From: Phocaeicola_A sp963624095
GTDB lineage: Bacteria; Bacteroidota; Bacteroidia; Bacteroidales; Bacteroidaceae
NCBI GenBank assembly: GCA_963624095.1
Contig: CAVFNZ010000002.1
Span: 1 to 55,268 of the forward strand
Length of the DNA stretch: 55,268 bases
Direction of reading: 5' to 3'
Positions 26,159-33,938 of this stretch are shown here, one piece after another. Numbering within the stretch: position 1 is the stretch's first letter; every line of letters starts with the position of its first letter. The notes below the pieces were generated by a model, which worked only from the letters and a program-made list of their open reading frames with translations, searched no databases and had not been told where the DNA came from. Made by a program: the position numbers and the translations under genes.

Positions 26159-27211
26159 ATGAACAAACGACATACACAAACTGTTAGAATGACCTGCCGG
26201 GCAGGCTTGTTGGTCGGCTTGATGATACTCCTGTCGTTCCAGACCTCATGCATCCGTGAAGACGCTTACGACAATGATCCCGTGGGGAACTTCGAAGCCT
26301 TGTGGAGCATCATCGATGAACAATATTGTTTCCTTGACTACAAGGCCGAAGAGTATGGGCTCGACTGGGATGAGGTACACGACCGCTACAGCAAACGAAT
26401 CTCGCAGGACATGACCACAAAAGGCCTGTTCGAGGTGTTGGGCGATATGCTTGCCGAACTCCGTGACGGTCATGTGAACCTCTATGCCACCTTTGATGTG
26501 GCACGCTATTGGTCGTGGCGCGAGGATTATCCTGCCAACTTCAGCGATAGCCTGCAACGGAAGTATTTGGGAAAGGACTACAAGATAGCTTCCAGTCTCA
26601 AATATAAAGTGCTGGACGACAATGTGGGTTATGTCTATTGCGGTGGCTTCGACAATGCCTTTGGCAATGGCAACCTGAGCGAGATGTTGCAGGAACTGGC
26701 CGTCTGCAACGGCATCATCATTGATGTGCGCAACAACACCGGCGGACAGTTGACCTTGGCCGATAGACTGGCGGCACGCTTCACCAACGAGAAGGTGCTG
26801 GTGGGTTACATCTCCCACAAGACAGGCAAGGGGCATAGCGACTTCTCCACACCCAAGCCCGTCTACCTGGAACCGTCCGAGGGTGTGCGGTGGCAAAAGA
26901 AAGTGGTGGTGCTCACTAACCGCAGCTCTTACAGCGCGACCAACTATTTTGTGAACAGCATGAACCAGTTGCCCAACGTCACCATTGTGGGTGACCGCAC
27001 GGGCGGAGGTTCCGGACTTCCTTTCTCGTCCGAACTGCCCAACGGCTGGTCTGTCCGCTTCTCGGCAAGTCCGATGTACGATCCGCAGATGAACCATCTG
27101 GAGTTCGGCATCGAGCCGGATATACATGTAGACATCTCATCGGAGGATTACAACAAGGGCATTGACACCATTGTGGAGCGTGCCAGGCAACTTATCAATA
27201 CCGGTGAGTGA
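26159..27211 (+). CDS. S41 family (tail-specific-like) peptidase, lipoprotein
   Basis: The 350-residue protein starts with a lipoprotein signal (LMILLSFQTSC, Cys31 as acylation site). It has an N-terminal helical region (EALWSIIDEQYCFLDYKAEE) and a C-terminal S41 serine protease core: GIIIDVRNNTGGQ, the catalytic loop VLTNRSSYSATNYF and VGDRTGGGSGLPF. It lacks an obvious PDZ domain, so it belongs to the short TSP branch common in Bacteroidetes. The substrate is unknown. Confidence 0.87.
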   Translation: MNKRHTQTVRMTCRAGLLVGLMILLSFQTSCIREDAYDNDPVGNFEALWSIIDEQYCFLDYKAEEYGLDWDEVHDRYSKRISQDMTTKGLFEVLGDMLAELRDGHVNLYATFDVARYWSWREDYPANFSDSLQRKYLGKDYKIASSLKYKVLDDNVGYVYCGGFDNAFGNGNLSEMLQELAVCNGIIIDVRNNTGGQLTLADRLAARFTNEKVLVGYISHKTGKGHSDFSTPKPVYLEPSEGVRWQKKVVVLTNRSSYSATNYFVNSMNQLPNVTIVGDRTGGGSGLPFSSELPNGWSVRFSASPMYDPQMNHLEFGIEPDIHVDISSEDYNKGIDTIVERARQLINTGE

Positions 27212-27297
27212 AAGTCCGTGCCGGTTGGTGGAGTTATGTTGAAACCGAAAGGCCAGGATTGCGGAAGAAAGATACAAATCATCAAAACAATAGGAAC

Positions 27298-27930
27298 ATG
27301 AAAAAGATACTGTTATTGACATTCGTTTTGGTGTCGTCGCTCCAGCTGATGGCACAGGGGTATTATACGGAGTATTGTGGCGATGCCGCACTGAAGGCTG
27401 AGGCCGAAAAATGGTATGCTGCCGGTTCGTGGCGCAATGGATTCACTAAGGCTGGGGCGGACGAGACGGTCAATCTTGTCCTCTTCTATCAGCAATACCA
27501 AAAGAACCCCGAGGAGTGGAACGCCTTGTTTGCCTGGCTGGCGAAGACCGATTTGTTGGCTATCCCCAAAGGAAAGCACGCCATAGAGGGAACACAATTA
27601 GTGGCTTCGGTGGAGGATAGCGAGAATCAACCGTTGGAAAAGCGCGGCAGTGAGAGCCACGCCCGCAAGATAGACTTTCAGTATGTGGTGAAGGGTACGG
27701 AAGGTTTCGGCATCCTGGATCATTTGACAAGTCGTCCCAACTGCGACTATGATAGTAAGAAGGACGTGATACATTACGATTACGACAAGAGCCGCACAAA
27801 GTTTATTGAGAGCGTACCGGGCTGTTTCAACATCTTCTTTCCCCAAGATTGGCATATCGCCAAGGTCGCTACCAAGCAAGCAGACCAAACTATCCGTGTA
27901 ATCGTGGTGAAAGTCTCCTATAAGGACTAA
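27298..27930 (+). CDS. Secreted YhcH/YjgK/YiaL (EbgC-like) family protein
   Basis: The start chosen is ATG 27298, which opens a signal peptide (MKKILLLTFVLVSSLQLMAQ, cut near AQG) on a 210-residue protein. The rest matches the cupin-like YhcH/EbgC family: FQYVVKGTEGFGIL, then CFNIFFPQDWHIAKVATK and IRVIVVKVSYK. Known members are cytosolic and linked to sialic acid or galactoside metabolism. A secreted form is a lineage feature whose substrate is unknown. The frame runs back to 27208 but that part is not conserved in type. It follows the S41 gene by 86 bp. Confidence 0.8.
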   Translation: MKKILLLTFVLVSSLQLMAQGYYTEYCGDAALKAEAEKWYAAGSWRNGFTKAGADETVNLVLFYQQYQKNPEEWNALFAWLAKTDLLAIPKGKHAIEGTQLVASVEDSENQPLEKRGSESHARKIDFQYVVKGTEGFGILDHLTSRPNCDYDSKKDVIHYDYDKSRTKFIESVPGCFNIFFPQDWHIAKVATKQADQTIRVIVVKVSYKD

Positions 27931-27946
27931 AAGGGCGTCCTTTCTA

Positions 27947-27976
27947 ACGACCCTTGTTATATGTCGGGTCGTATTT
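27947..27976 (+). terminator. Hairpin after the YhcH-like gene
   Basis: ACGACCC (27947-27953) pairs with GGGTCGT (27966-27972) and TATTTG follows. The U-tract is weak. Confidence 0.5.
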
Positions 27977-28027
27977 GTATCACTCTGAAACTATTTTATC
28001 GCAGAATGTAATATATTTAAGGAAATG

Positions 28028-28059
28028 TTTGGAGGTAATTAAAAGGATTTGTAGATTTG
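28028..28059 (+). promoter_or_regulatory. Promoter of the small secreted protein gene
   Basis: TTTG at 28028-28031, a 20-bp spacer and TAGATTTG at 28052-28059 fit the Bacteroides consensus. The predicted leader is about 100 bases long. Confidence 0.7.
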
Positions 28060-28127
28060 CATGTCAACGGGAATTATGGGAGTATAAGCAAGATTGCTAT
28101 CCATCCCTTTCTTATAGTGTATTAACC

Positions 28128-28152
28128 GAATCTTCCTAAAAAAGGAGGATTC
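28128..28152 (+). promoter_or_regulatory. Leader hairpin holding AGGAGG
   Basis: GAATCTTCCT (28128-28137) pairs over ten positions, with one G-T pair, with AGGAGGATTC (28143-28152) around a five-A loop. It lies 16 bases before the ATG at 28169. The right arm contains a Shine-Dalgarno-like AGGAGG, rare in Bacteroidetes. Its distance from the ATG (about 20 bases) is longer than usual, so the stem may be a stability or translation-control element. Confidence 0.5.
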
Positions 28153-28168
28153 ATAAATCTTCAAATGT

Positions 28169-28546
28169 ATGAAAAAGATTGCTTCTTTTATGGCTTTGTG
28201 CATCATCTGTACAGGTCTGAGTGTTGTGAACGCATCGAATGTGATGCAGGGTGTTTCTTCGAATGATTCAACGACAGAAACCTCCCAGATAAAGCAAACA
28301 GCGCACCTTGCGATTACAGGCTTTTCTTTTGGAAATGACCAGGCTGCCATGAATGTTGTTGTGGGGATATTGACGGAGTATGAAGGTTATGAGAATTTGT
28401 CGATGTCCGTGGCATGGGAGAAAGGCGCAGGTGTGGTGGTGGTTATAATTAGGGGGCCTAAGGATTATGTTCTTGGTGCCTTGGATTTCCTCTCATCGAA
28501 TAAACCTGGATATTTGACAATAGATGTTCATATGACATTTGCTTAA
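28169..28546 (+). CDS. Small secreted protein of unknown function
   Basis: The 125-residue product has a signal peptide (MKKIASFMALCIICTGLSVV, cut near NAS) and then a compact beta-rich domain (AHLAITGFSFGNDQAAMNVV, then LSMSVAWEKGAGVVVVII). No family is recognised. It has its own promoter and a structured leader, and ends 11 bp before the large outer-membrane protein gene, with which it probably forms an operon. Base composition is more AT-rich than the flanking core genes. Confidence 0.7.
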   Translation: MKKIASFMALCIICTGLSVVNASNVMQGVSSNDSTTETSQIKQTAHLAITGFSFGNDQAAMNVVVGILTEYEGYENLSMSVAWEKGAGVVVVIIRGPKDYVLGALDFLSSNKPGYLTIDVHMTFA

Positions 28547-28557
28547 ATGATAAAGCG

Positions 28558-31308
28558 ATGAGAAGAATCCCATTCCTATATATGTTCCCGGTGCTATGGT
28601 GTTGTGTTGTAATGGTAAACGCTCAGAATTCAGGGAGGATAATAAAAATTACTGAACCTTATAGCGTATTTCAGGTTGGACAAGTATTTACTGTAGGTGA
28701 AGATTCTGTAGAAACCTATTTGCCCAGTGCTACAATCCAACTGTTTTCTTTGCCGGATACTACGTTTGTGTGTGGTGCTGTTTCTGACTCCAATGGTGGG
28801 TACCAATTGATTTGGCAAGGAAATAGTTCTAAACTGTTACTTCGGGCATCGTATATAGGAATGGAAACGTTTGAAAAAACGATAAAGGCTTCCAAAACGT
28901 TAAGCTTCTCCGGTATTGATAAACTCGTTCTAAAACCCAAGTCCCTTACCATGGAAGAGGTGCAGGTGGTTGCCGAGTTGAAGAAGATGTTCATGTCAGG
29001 TGATACCTTGGTATACAACACTGACGCTTTTAAGGTGTCGGAAGAGGCGGTGTTGTTGGACTTGGTGCGTAAACTCCCAGGGGTCTATTTTGAGAATGGA
29101 CGGTTGATGTATCAAGGAAAACCGATACAGGAAGTCCGGCTCAACGGAGAGCAGTTCTTTGCCACTGACATGAATATCGCCTTGCAGAATATGCCGGTGT
29201 CGGAACTAGAACAGGTGAAAATCTATGATGACCGGCCTGAAAGGGACAAGGCTTTGGGGGTGGACACGGGTGACCGAAGAACCGTGATGGATATGAAGAC
29301 CAAACGGGATGTCAAGAATATCAAGTTCGCTAACGCGAAGGCCGGTGTCACCATTCCCAAATATCGTTATCAATTGGGTGGTGACATTGCGGGCTATAGC
29401 AAGCACTTAAGCGAATACTCCGTGCAAGGCAATATGGATAACCTGCCTGAAGGCCTCTCTACCAATGTCAATAAATCCGCAAAGGCTTACGGAAAGCGTA
29501 AAATCAACGACATGGAGGTGGCTGGTGACATTGGTTACAAGTACAACAAACAGAAGGACGAGTCCGCTACCCGTTCGGAGAGTTTTATGGATGCCTACAA
29601 TGACTACTCTGATGGAGAGAGCCTGTCGACAACGGTGAAGAAGGATGTGGAAGGAAATTTCTCGATAAAGGGGAGGCTCAATAAACGGACGAGGATTTTC
29701 TTCAATGGACTGGTCAAACGCAGTCGCGAGCGCAACAGCTCCAAAAGCAATACTACGGCCTATCGGTCAGGTCTCGACGAATCGCTCTGGGATTTGGCAG
29801 AGATAGGTGATTCTTATCGACTGAATGACCAGAAACATAATACGCTCTCCACATCTGACTCGAAGAGAACCCGCCTGCGGCTAAACCTTTCGCATGAACT
29901 TGATGTCCTGCATTCCAAATTGGAATTGTCAGTAGCTGGCAACCGCATACAGACTGACAAGACGCAGTTTAACCGTTCGGAGATACACTATTACCAGCTT
30001 GGCGATTCGGTCTACCGGGGCAACGAGTATGTGCTGACCCCTACAAAGAACAGCAGTTTCTCTTCCAAACTCGGTTGGAACTTTCCGGTCGGAAAGAAGG
30101 TAAGCCTTGGCTTGAATTACGAATGGGAGTGGGATCGTTATGAAAACGAACGTAACCTGTTCGATATCGGGAACTTGGGTATGGATTCCTATGCCTTGCC
30201 GCAGAACTACCTTGATACGAGAGTGGATAGTCTTAGCTCCGCTTCGACGGATCAAAAAGGGCAACATTCCTTCGGGCTCACAGCCTTTTATTACGGGTCG
30301 AAGGTGCATGTCTCCTTGAGTGCGAAGGTCTATGCTCTTCACCGAAATCTCACCTCCAACCGAGGCAGTTATGCAGTGGACACAACAACCAATAACATCG
30401 GCTTCCACACGCTGCTGATGATGAACTATAAGACGAAGCGTAACGGACAGATACAGTTCAACTATACCGGCATCTCGCGCATGCCCTCCTCGTCCGACTT
30501 GTTGCCGGAGGTCAACAATGACAATCCACTCTATATCCGCATCGGCAATCCGTCGCTGAAACAATCTTACTCACAACAATTCAGCGTGGACTATCGAGGT
30601 GCCGTATGGAACGCCACCGCCAGTTTCCTCAACGAGTTGAACAGTATCACCCGCAAGGAGATCTATAATGAACAGACAGGCGGACGCATTGTGACTCCGG
30701 AAAACATCAATGGCAACTGGAATGTTAATCTCAATGGTTCGTTCCGCAAGTACTGGGGAGACTTCAACCTGTCGGTCAGTGGACGATATAGTCACTACAA
30801 CCGGGTGGGATACCTGAGTTACGCTTCGACCCTGTCCGATGTCGGTGAGAAACGTACGACAAGGTCCGACAATGTAACCGGTGACCTGACGTTGGGCTAC
30901 CAATGGGACTGGGCTGACTTGAGACTGACACAGAGGGCTACTTATAGTCACAATAAGGATGCCTATCGCAGTCAGGAGACCAATACGAAGGACTACAGTA
31001 CCATCCTGGAGGGAGGCTACCGCTTTCGCTGCGGTCTGAGTCTCTTGTCGGACGTTGCGTTGACTTTGCGCAAAGGCTATGCGATGGAAGAGGCGAACCA
31101 CTCCCAACTGATATGGAATGCGTCCATTAAGTACGCTTTCCTGAAAGGCAGACGAGCCAGCCTGGAGTTCAAGTACTTCGATATCTTGAAGCGTCAGAAG
31201 AATATTTCCCAAACCATCTCTTCGTTCGGGTACAACGAAACAAAGTATAACCGCCTCTACAGTTATGGGTTGTTGACGTTCGTCTATAAGTTCAATGTGA
31301 TGAATTAG
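28558..31308 (+). CDS. Large outer-membrane beta-barrel protein with carboxypeptidase-regulatory-like domain
   Basis: This 916-residue protein begins with a signal peptide (MRRIPFLYMFPVLWCCVVMV, cut near NAQ). A CarboxypepD-regulatory-like domain follows (about 48-130: SVETYLPSATIQLFSLPDTT), then a plug-like region (VRKLPGVYFENGRLMYQGKP, LNGEQFFATDMNIALQNMP) and a long C-terminal barrel of the OMP_b-brl_3 type, ending in FVYKFNVMN. It resembles TonB-dependent transporters, yet no SusD partner is adjacent. The cargo is unknown. Its partner is probably the small secreted protein upstream. Confidence 0.87.
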   Translation: MRRIPFLYMFPVLWCCVVMVNAQNSGRIIKITEPYSVFQVGQVFTVGEDSVETYLPSATIQLFSLPDTTFVCGAVSDSNGGYQLIWQGNSSKLLLRASYIGMETFEKTIKASKTLSFSGIDKLVLKPKSLTMEEVQVVAELKKMFMSGDTLVYNTDAFKVSEEAVLLDLVRKLPGVYFENGRLMYQGKPIQEVRLNGEQFFATDMNIALQNMPVSELEQVKIYDDRPERDKALGVDTGDRRTVMDMKTKRDVKNIKFANAKAGVTIPKYRYQLGGDIAGYSKHLSEYSVQGNMDNLPEGLSTNVNKSAKAYGKRKINDMEVAGDIGYKYNKQKDESATRSESFMDAYNDYSDGESLSTTVKKDVEGNFSIKGRLNKRTRIFFNGLVKRSRERNSSKSNTTAYRSGLDESLWDLAEIGDSYRLNDQKHNTLSTSDSKRTRLRLNLSHELDVLHSKLELSVAGNRIQTDKTQFNRSEIHYYQLGDSVYRGNEYVLTPTKNSSFSSKLGWNFPVGKKVSLGLNYEWEWDRYENERNLFDIGNLGMDSYALPQNYLDTRVDSLSSASTDQKGQHSFGLTAFYYGSKVHVSLSAKVYALHRNLTSNRGSYAVDTTTNNIGFHTLLMMNYKTKRNGQIQFNYTGISRMPSSSDLLPEVNNDNPLYIRIGNPSLKQSYSQQFSVDYRGAVWNATASFLNELNSITRKEIYNEQTGGRIVTPENINGNWNVNLNGSFRKYWGDFNLSVSGRYSHYNRVGYLSYASTLSDVGEKRTTRSDNVTGDLTLGYQWDWADLRLTQRATYSHNKDAYRSQETNTKDYSTILEGGYRFRCGLSLLSDVALTLRKGYAMEEANHSQLIWNASIKYAFLKGRRASLEFKYFDILKRQKNISQTISSFGYNETKYNRLYSYGLLTFVYKFNVMN

Positions 31309-31374
31309 ATAGCTGCAATAGACGTGTCGAGCCGTCATCCCCTTATGGCGCATTGTACAGATGGGTGAAAACAA

Positions 31375-31416
31375 AATCCCCTCCACTGGAATCAACGGAT
31401 TCCGATGGAGGGGATT
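31375..31416 (-). terminator. Strong terminator between the barrel gene and recA
   Basis: AATCCCCTCCA (31375-31385) pairs fully with TGGAGGGGATT (31406-31416), with an inner GGAATC/GATTCC stem. On the minus strand it is followed by TTGTTTTC, so it ends recA. It may also stop the converging barrel transcript. Confidence 0.8.
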
Positions 31417-31436
31417 CACTTACGGTTCAGTATTGT

Positions 31437-32477
31437 TTATTCTTTCTTGTCCTTCAGCTGTTCGAAGATGAGTTTCTCCAGTTCGTCGGCCAACTCGGGG
31501 TTGTCGGCCAGACACTGCTTGGCGGCGTCGCGCCCCTGCCCAATCTTCGTGTCGTTGTAGCTGTACCACGAACCGCTCTTCTTGATGATGCCCAGTTCGG
31601 TACCCAAGTCCACAATCTCACCGGTGCGTGAGATGCCCTCGCCAAACATGATGTCAAACTCGGCGCGGCGGAAGGGAGGAGCCACTTTGTTCTTCACCAC
31701 CTTTACCTTGGTCTGCTTGCCGATAACCTCTTCACCGTCTTTCAACTGTTGTGACCCACGGATGTCTATACGCACCGAAGCGTAGAACTTCAAGGCGTTA
31801 CCACCTGTCGTAGTCTCCGGATTACCGAACATCACGCCAATCTTCTCGCGCAACTGGTTGATGAAGATACACGTCGTGTTGGTCTTGTTGATGGTAGAGG
31901 TCAGCTTACGCAACGCTTGTGACATCAGTCGTGCCTGTAGGCCTACCTTGTTCTCGCCCATGTCACCGTCAATCTCGGCTTTGGGGGTCAGGGCGGCCAC
32001 GGAGTCGATGACGATGATGTCGATGGCGGACGAGCGTATCAACTGCTCGGCAATCTCCAACGCCTGCTCTCCGTTGTCCGGCTGTGATATCCACAGATTG
32101 TCCACGTCTACACCCAACTTGGCGGCATAGAAGCGGTCGAACGCATGCTCCGCGTCGATGAAGGCGGCGATGCCGCCAGCCTTCTGCGCCTCTGCGATGG
32201 CATGGATGGCCAGTGTGGTCTTACCGGAAGACTCCGGTCCGTAGATTTCGATGATTCGTCCGCGCGGGTAACCGCCTACGCCCAGTGCGGCGTTCAGTCC
32301 GATGGAACCTGTCGGAATCACCTCCACCTCTTGGATTTTGTCGTCGCCCAACTTCATGATGGAGCCTTTTCCGAAGTTCTTCTCTATCTTGTCCATCGCT
32401 GTCTGCAGGGCTTTCAGCTTGTCGCTCACATTGCTCTGTGCAGCTTCGTCGTTTTCTTTCTTTGCCATAACGGTCAT
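31437..32477 (-). CDS. recA: Recombinase RecA
   Basis: RecA forms filaments on single-stranded DNA for strand exchange and SOS induction. The 346-residue protein has Walker A GPESSGKTT, Walker B IIVIDSVAAL, loop L2 INQLREKIGVMFGNPETTTG and the C-terminal domain. The start may be ATG 32477 or the MAKKEN start nine bases later. It is 48 bp downstream of the polyamine enzyme gene and probably co-transcribed. No LexA-type box was recognised upstream. Confidence 0.97.
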   Translation of the reverse strand: MTVMAKKENDEAAQSNVSDKLKALQTAMDKIEKNFGKGSIMKLGDDKIQEVEVIPTGSIGLNAALGVGGYPRGRIIEIYGPESSGKTTLAIHAIAEAQKAGGIAAFIDAEHAFDRFYAAKLGVDVDNLWISQPDNGEQALEIAEQLIRSSAIDIIVIDSVAALTPKAEIDGDMGENKVGLQARLMSQALRKLTSTINKTNTTCIFINQLREKIGVMFGNPETTTGGNALKFYASVRIDIRGSQQLKDGEEVIGKQTKVKVVKNKVAPPFRRAEFDIMFGEGISRTGEIVDLGTELGIIKKSGSWYSYNDTKIGQGRDAAKQCLADNPELADELEKLIFEQLKDKKE

Positions 32478-32525
32478 TTATTTTCTGTTGATTAATATTC
32501 GTTCTTCTTCTTGCCGAGTGAGGCA

Positions 32526-33719
32526 TTACAACTCCAAATCCTTGTCGAACACCTCGTGCCAGGGCAGTCCCTGCTTGTTGAGCTGCTCCATGAACGGATC
32601 CGGGTCAAACTCTTCCACGTTGTACACGCCCGGTTTCTTCCAGATGCCTTTGAGGAACATCATGGCCCCAATCATGGCGGGCACGCCAGTGGTGTAGCTG
32701 ACTCCCTGCATGCCGGTCTCCTTGTAAGCGGCTTGGTGGCTGCAGTTGTTATAGACATAATAGGTATGTTCCTTTCCGTCTTTCTTTCCACGGATGCGAC
32801 ACCCGATGGATGTTTCGCCTTCGTAGTTCTCGCCCAGGTCTTGCGGGTTGGGCAATACGGCTTTCAGGAACTGCAGCGGCACAATCTTCACGCCTTTGTA
32901 GTCCACTTCGTCGATGCGTGCCATGCCGATGTTCTGTATTACGCGCAAGTGTGTCAGATACTCCTGTCCGAACGTCATCCAGAAGCGTGCCCGTTTGATG
33001 GTCGGGTAGTTCTTCACCAGCGACTCCAACTCTTCGTGGTAGAGCAGGTATGAGTCGCGCGGGCCGATGTTGGGGTAGGTGAGGTCTTTGTGAATCTCCA
33101 TCGGCTTGGTGGTAATCCATTCGCCGTTCTCGTAGTAGCGTCCGTTCTGTGTAATCTCGCGGATATTGATTTCCGGATTGAAGTTGGTGGCGAAAGCCTT
33201 ATGGTGATTCCCCGCGTTGCAGTCCACGATGTCGAGGTATTCAATCTCGTCAAAGTGGTGCTTGGCGGCGTATGCCGTGTACACACCGCTCACGCCCGGG
33301 TCGAATCCGCAACCGAGGATAGCCGTCAGTCCGGCCTCTTCGAAGCGTTTCTTGTAGGCCCATTGCCAGCTGTACTCAAAGTGAGCCACGTCCTTCGGCT
33401 CGTAGTTTGCCGTGTCGAGGTAGTTCACACCGGTCTTCAGGCAAGCCTCCATGATGGTAAGGTCTTGATAGGGGAGTGCCACGTTGATGACGATTTCCGG
33501 TTTGAAGTCATTGAAGAGAGCGACCAGGTCGTCCACGTTGTCGGCATCCACCTGTGCCGTGCGTATGGCTGGATTGCCGATGGCCTTCACTACAGCGTCG
33601 CATTTGGATTTGGTTCTGCTCGCTATCATGATGTCCGTGAATACATCCGGATTCTGTGCTACTTTGTGCGCAACAACGGTGCCTACGCCTCCTGCACCAA
33701 TAATTAAAACTTTACCCAT
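32526..33719 (-). CDS. Carboxynorspermidine/carboxyspermidine dehydrogenase
   Basis: The 397-residue saccharopine-dehydrogenase-like protein starts with a Rossmann loop (KVLIIGAGGVGTVVAHKVAQ) and carries GCGFDPGVSGVYTAYAAKHH and the substrate segment NFNPEINIREITQNGRYYENG. Family members condense putrescine or diaminopropane with aspartate semialdehyde. Bacteroides make spermidine this way rather than with S-adenosylmethionine. The decarboxylase partner (NspC) is not in the window. A saccharopine dehydrogenase is less likely because the sequence follows the polyamine branch. Confidence 0.87.
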   Translation of the reverse strand: MGKVLIIGAGGVGTVVAHKVAQNPDVFTDIMIASRTKSKCDAVVKAIGNPAIRTAQVDADNVDDLVALFNDFKPEIVINVALPYQDLTIMEACLKTGVNYLDTANYEPKDVAHFEYSWQWAYKKRFEEAGLTAILGCGFDPGVSGVYTAYAAKHHFDEIEYLDIVDCNAGNHHKAFATNFNPEINIREITQNGRYYENGEWITTKPMEIHKDLTYPNIGPRDSYLLYHEELESLVKNYPTIKRARFWMTFGQEYLTHLRVIQNIGMARIDEVDYKGVKIVPLQFLKAVLPNPQDLGENYEGETSIGCRIRGKKDGKEHTYYVYNNCSHQAAYKETGMQGVSYTTGVPAMIGAMMFLKGIWKKPGVYNVEEFDPDPFMEQLNKQGLPWHEVFDKDLEL

Positions 33720-33819
33720 TTCTTGTAAATGAACTTTTAGTATGTTTGATGATTAATTAATCGCTACCGGCACACCACGTACTTTTATGCTTTAGTGCCT
33801 TGTATGCCGTTTCAACCAA

Positions 33820-33846
33820 CAAATATACAACTATTTTCAAGACCAA
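33820..33846 (-). promoter_or_regulatory. Candidate promoter of the polyamine gene-recA unit
   Basis: On the minus strand TATATTTG (complement of 33820-33827) is a good -7 box. A TTG (complement of 33844-33846) lies 16 bp upstream, shorter than the usual spacing. The leader would be about 95 bases. Confidence 0.4.
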
Positions 33847-33902
33847 CGCTCATCGGAACGATTTTTTAGACAAACTGTAGCCGTGCGCCATGGAAGTGGG
33901 AG

Positions 33903-33930
33903 CTTGTCATCGGACAAGAGAGTCCCTCTC
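33903..33930 (-). terminator. Paired hairpins after the partner-switching operon
   Basis: CTTGTC/GACAAG (33903-33918) and GAGAG/CTCTC (33918-33930) form two adjoining stems just after the stop of the last operon gene. There is no clean U-tract, so this may be an mRNA-end stabiliser rather than a strong terminator. Confidence 0.4.
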
Positions 33931-33938
33931 GTTCCTGT

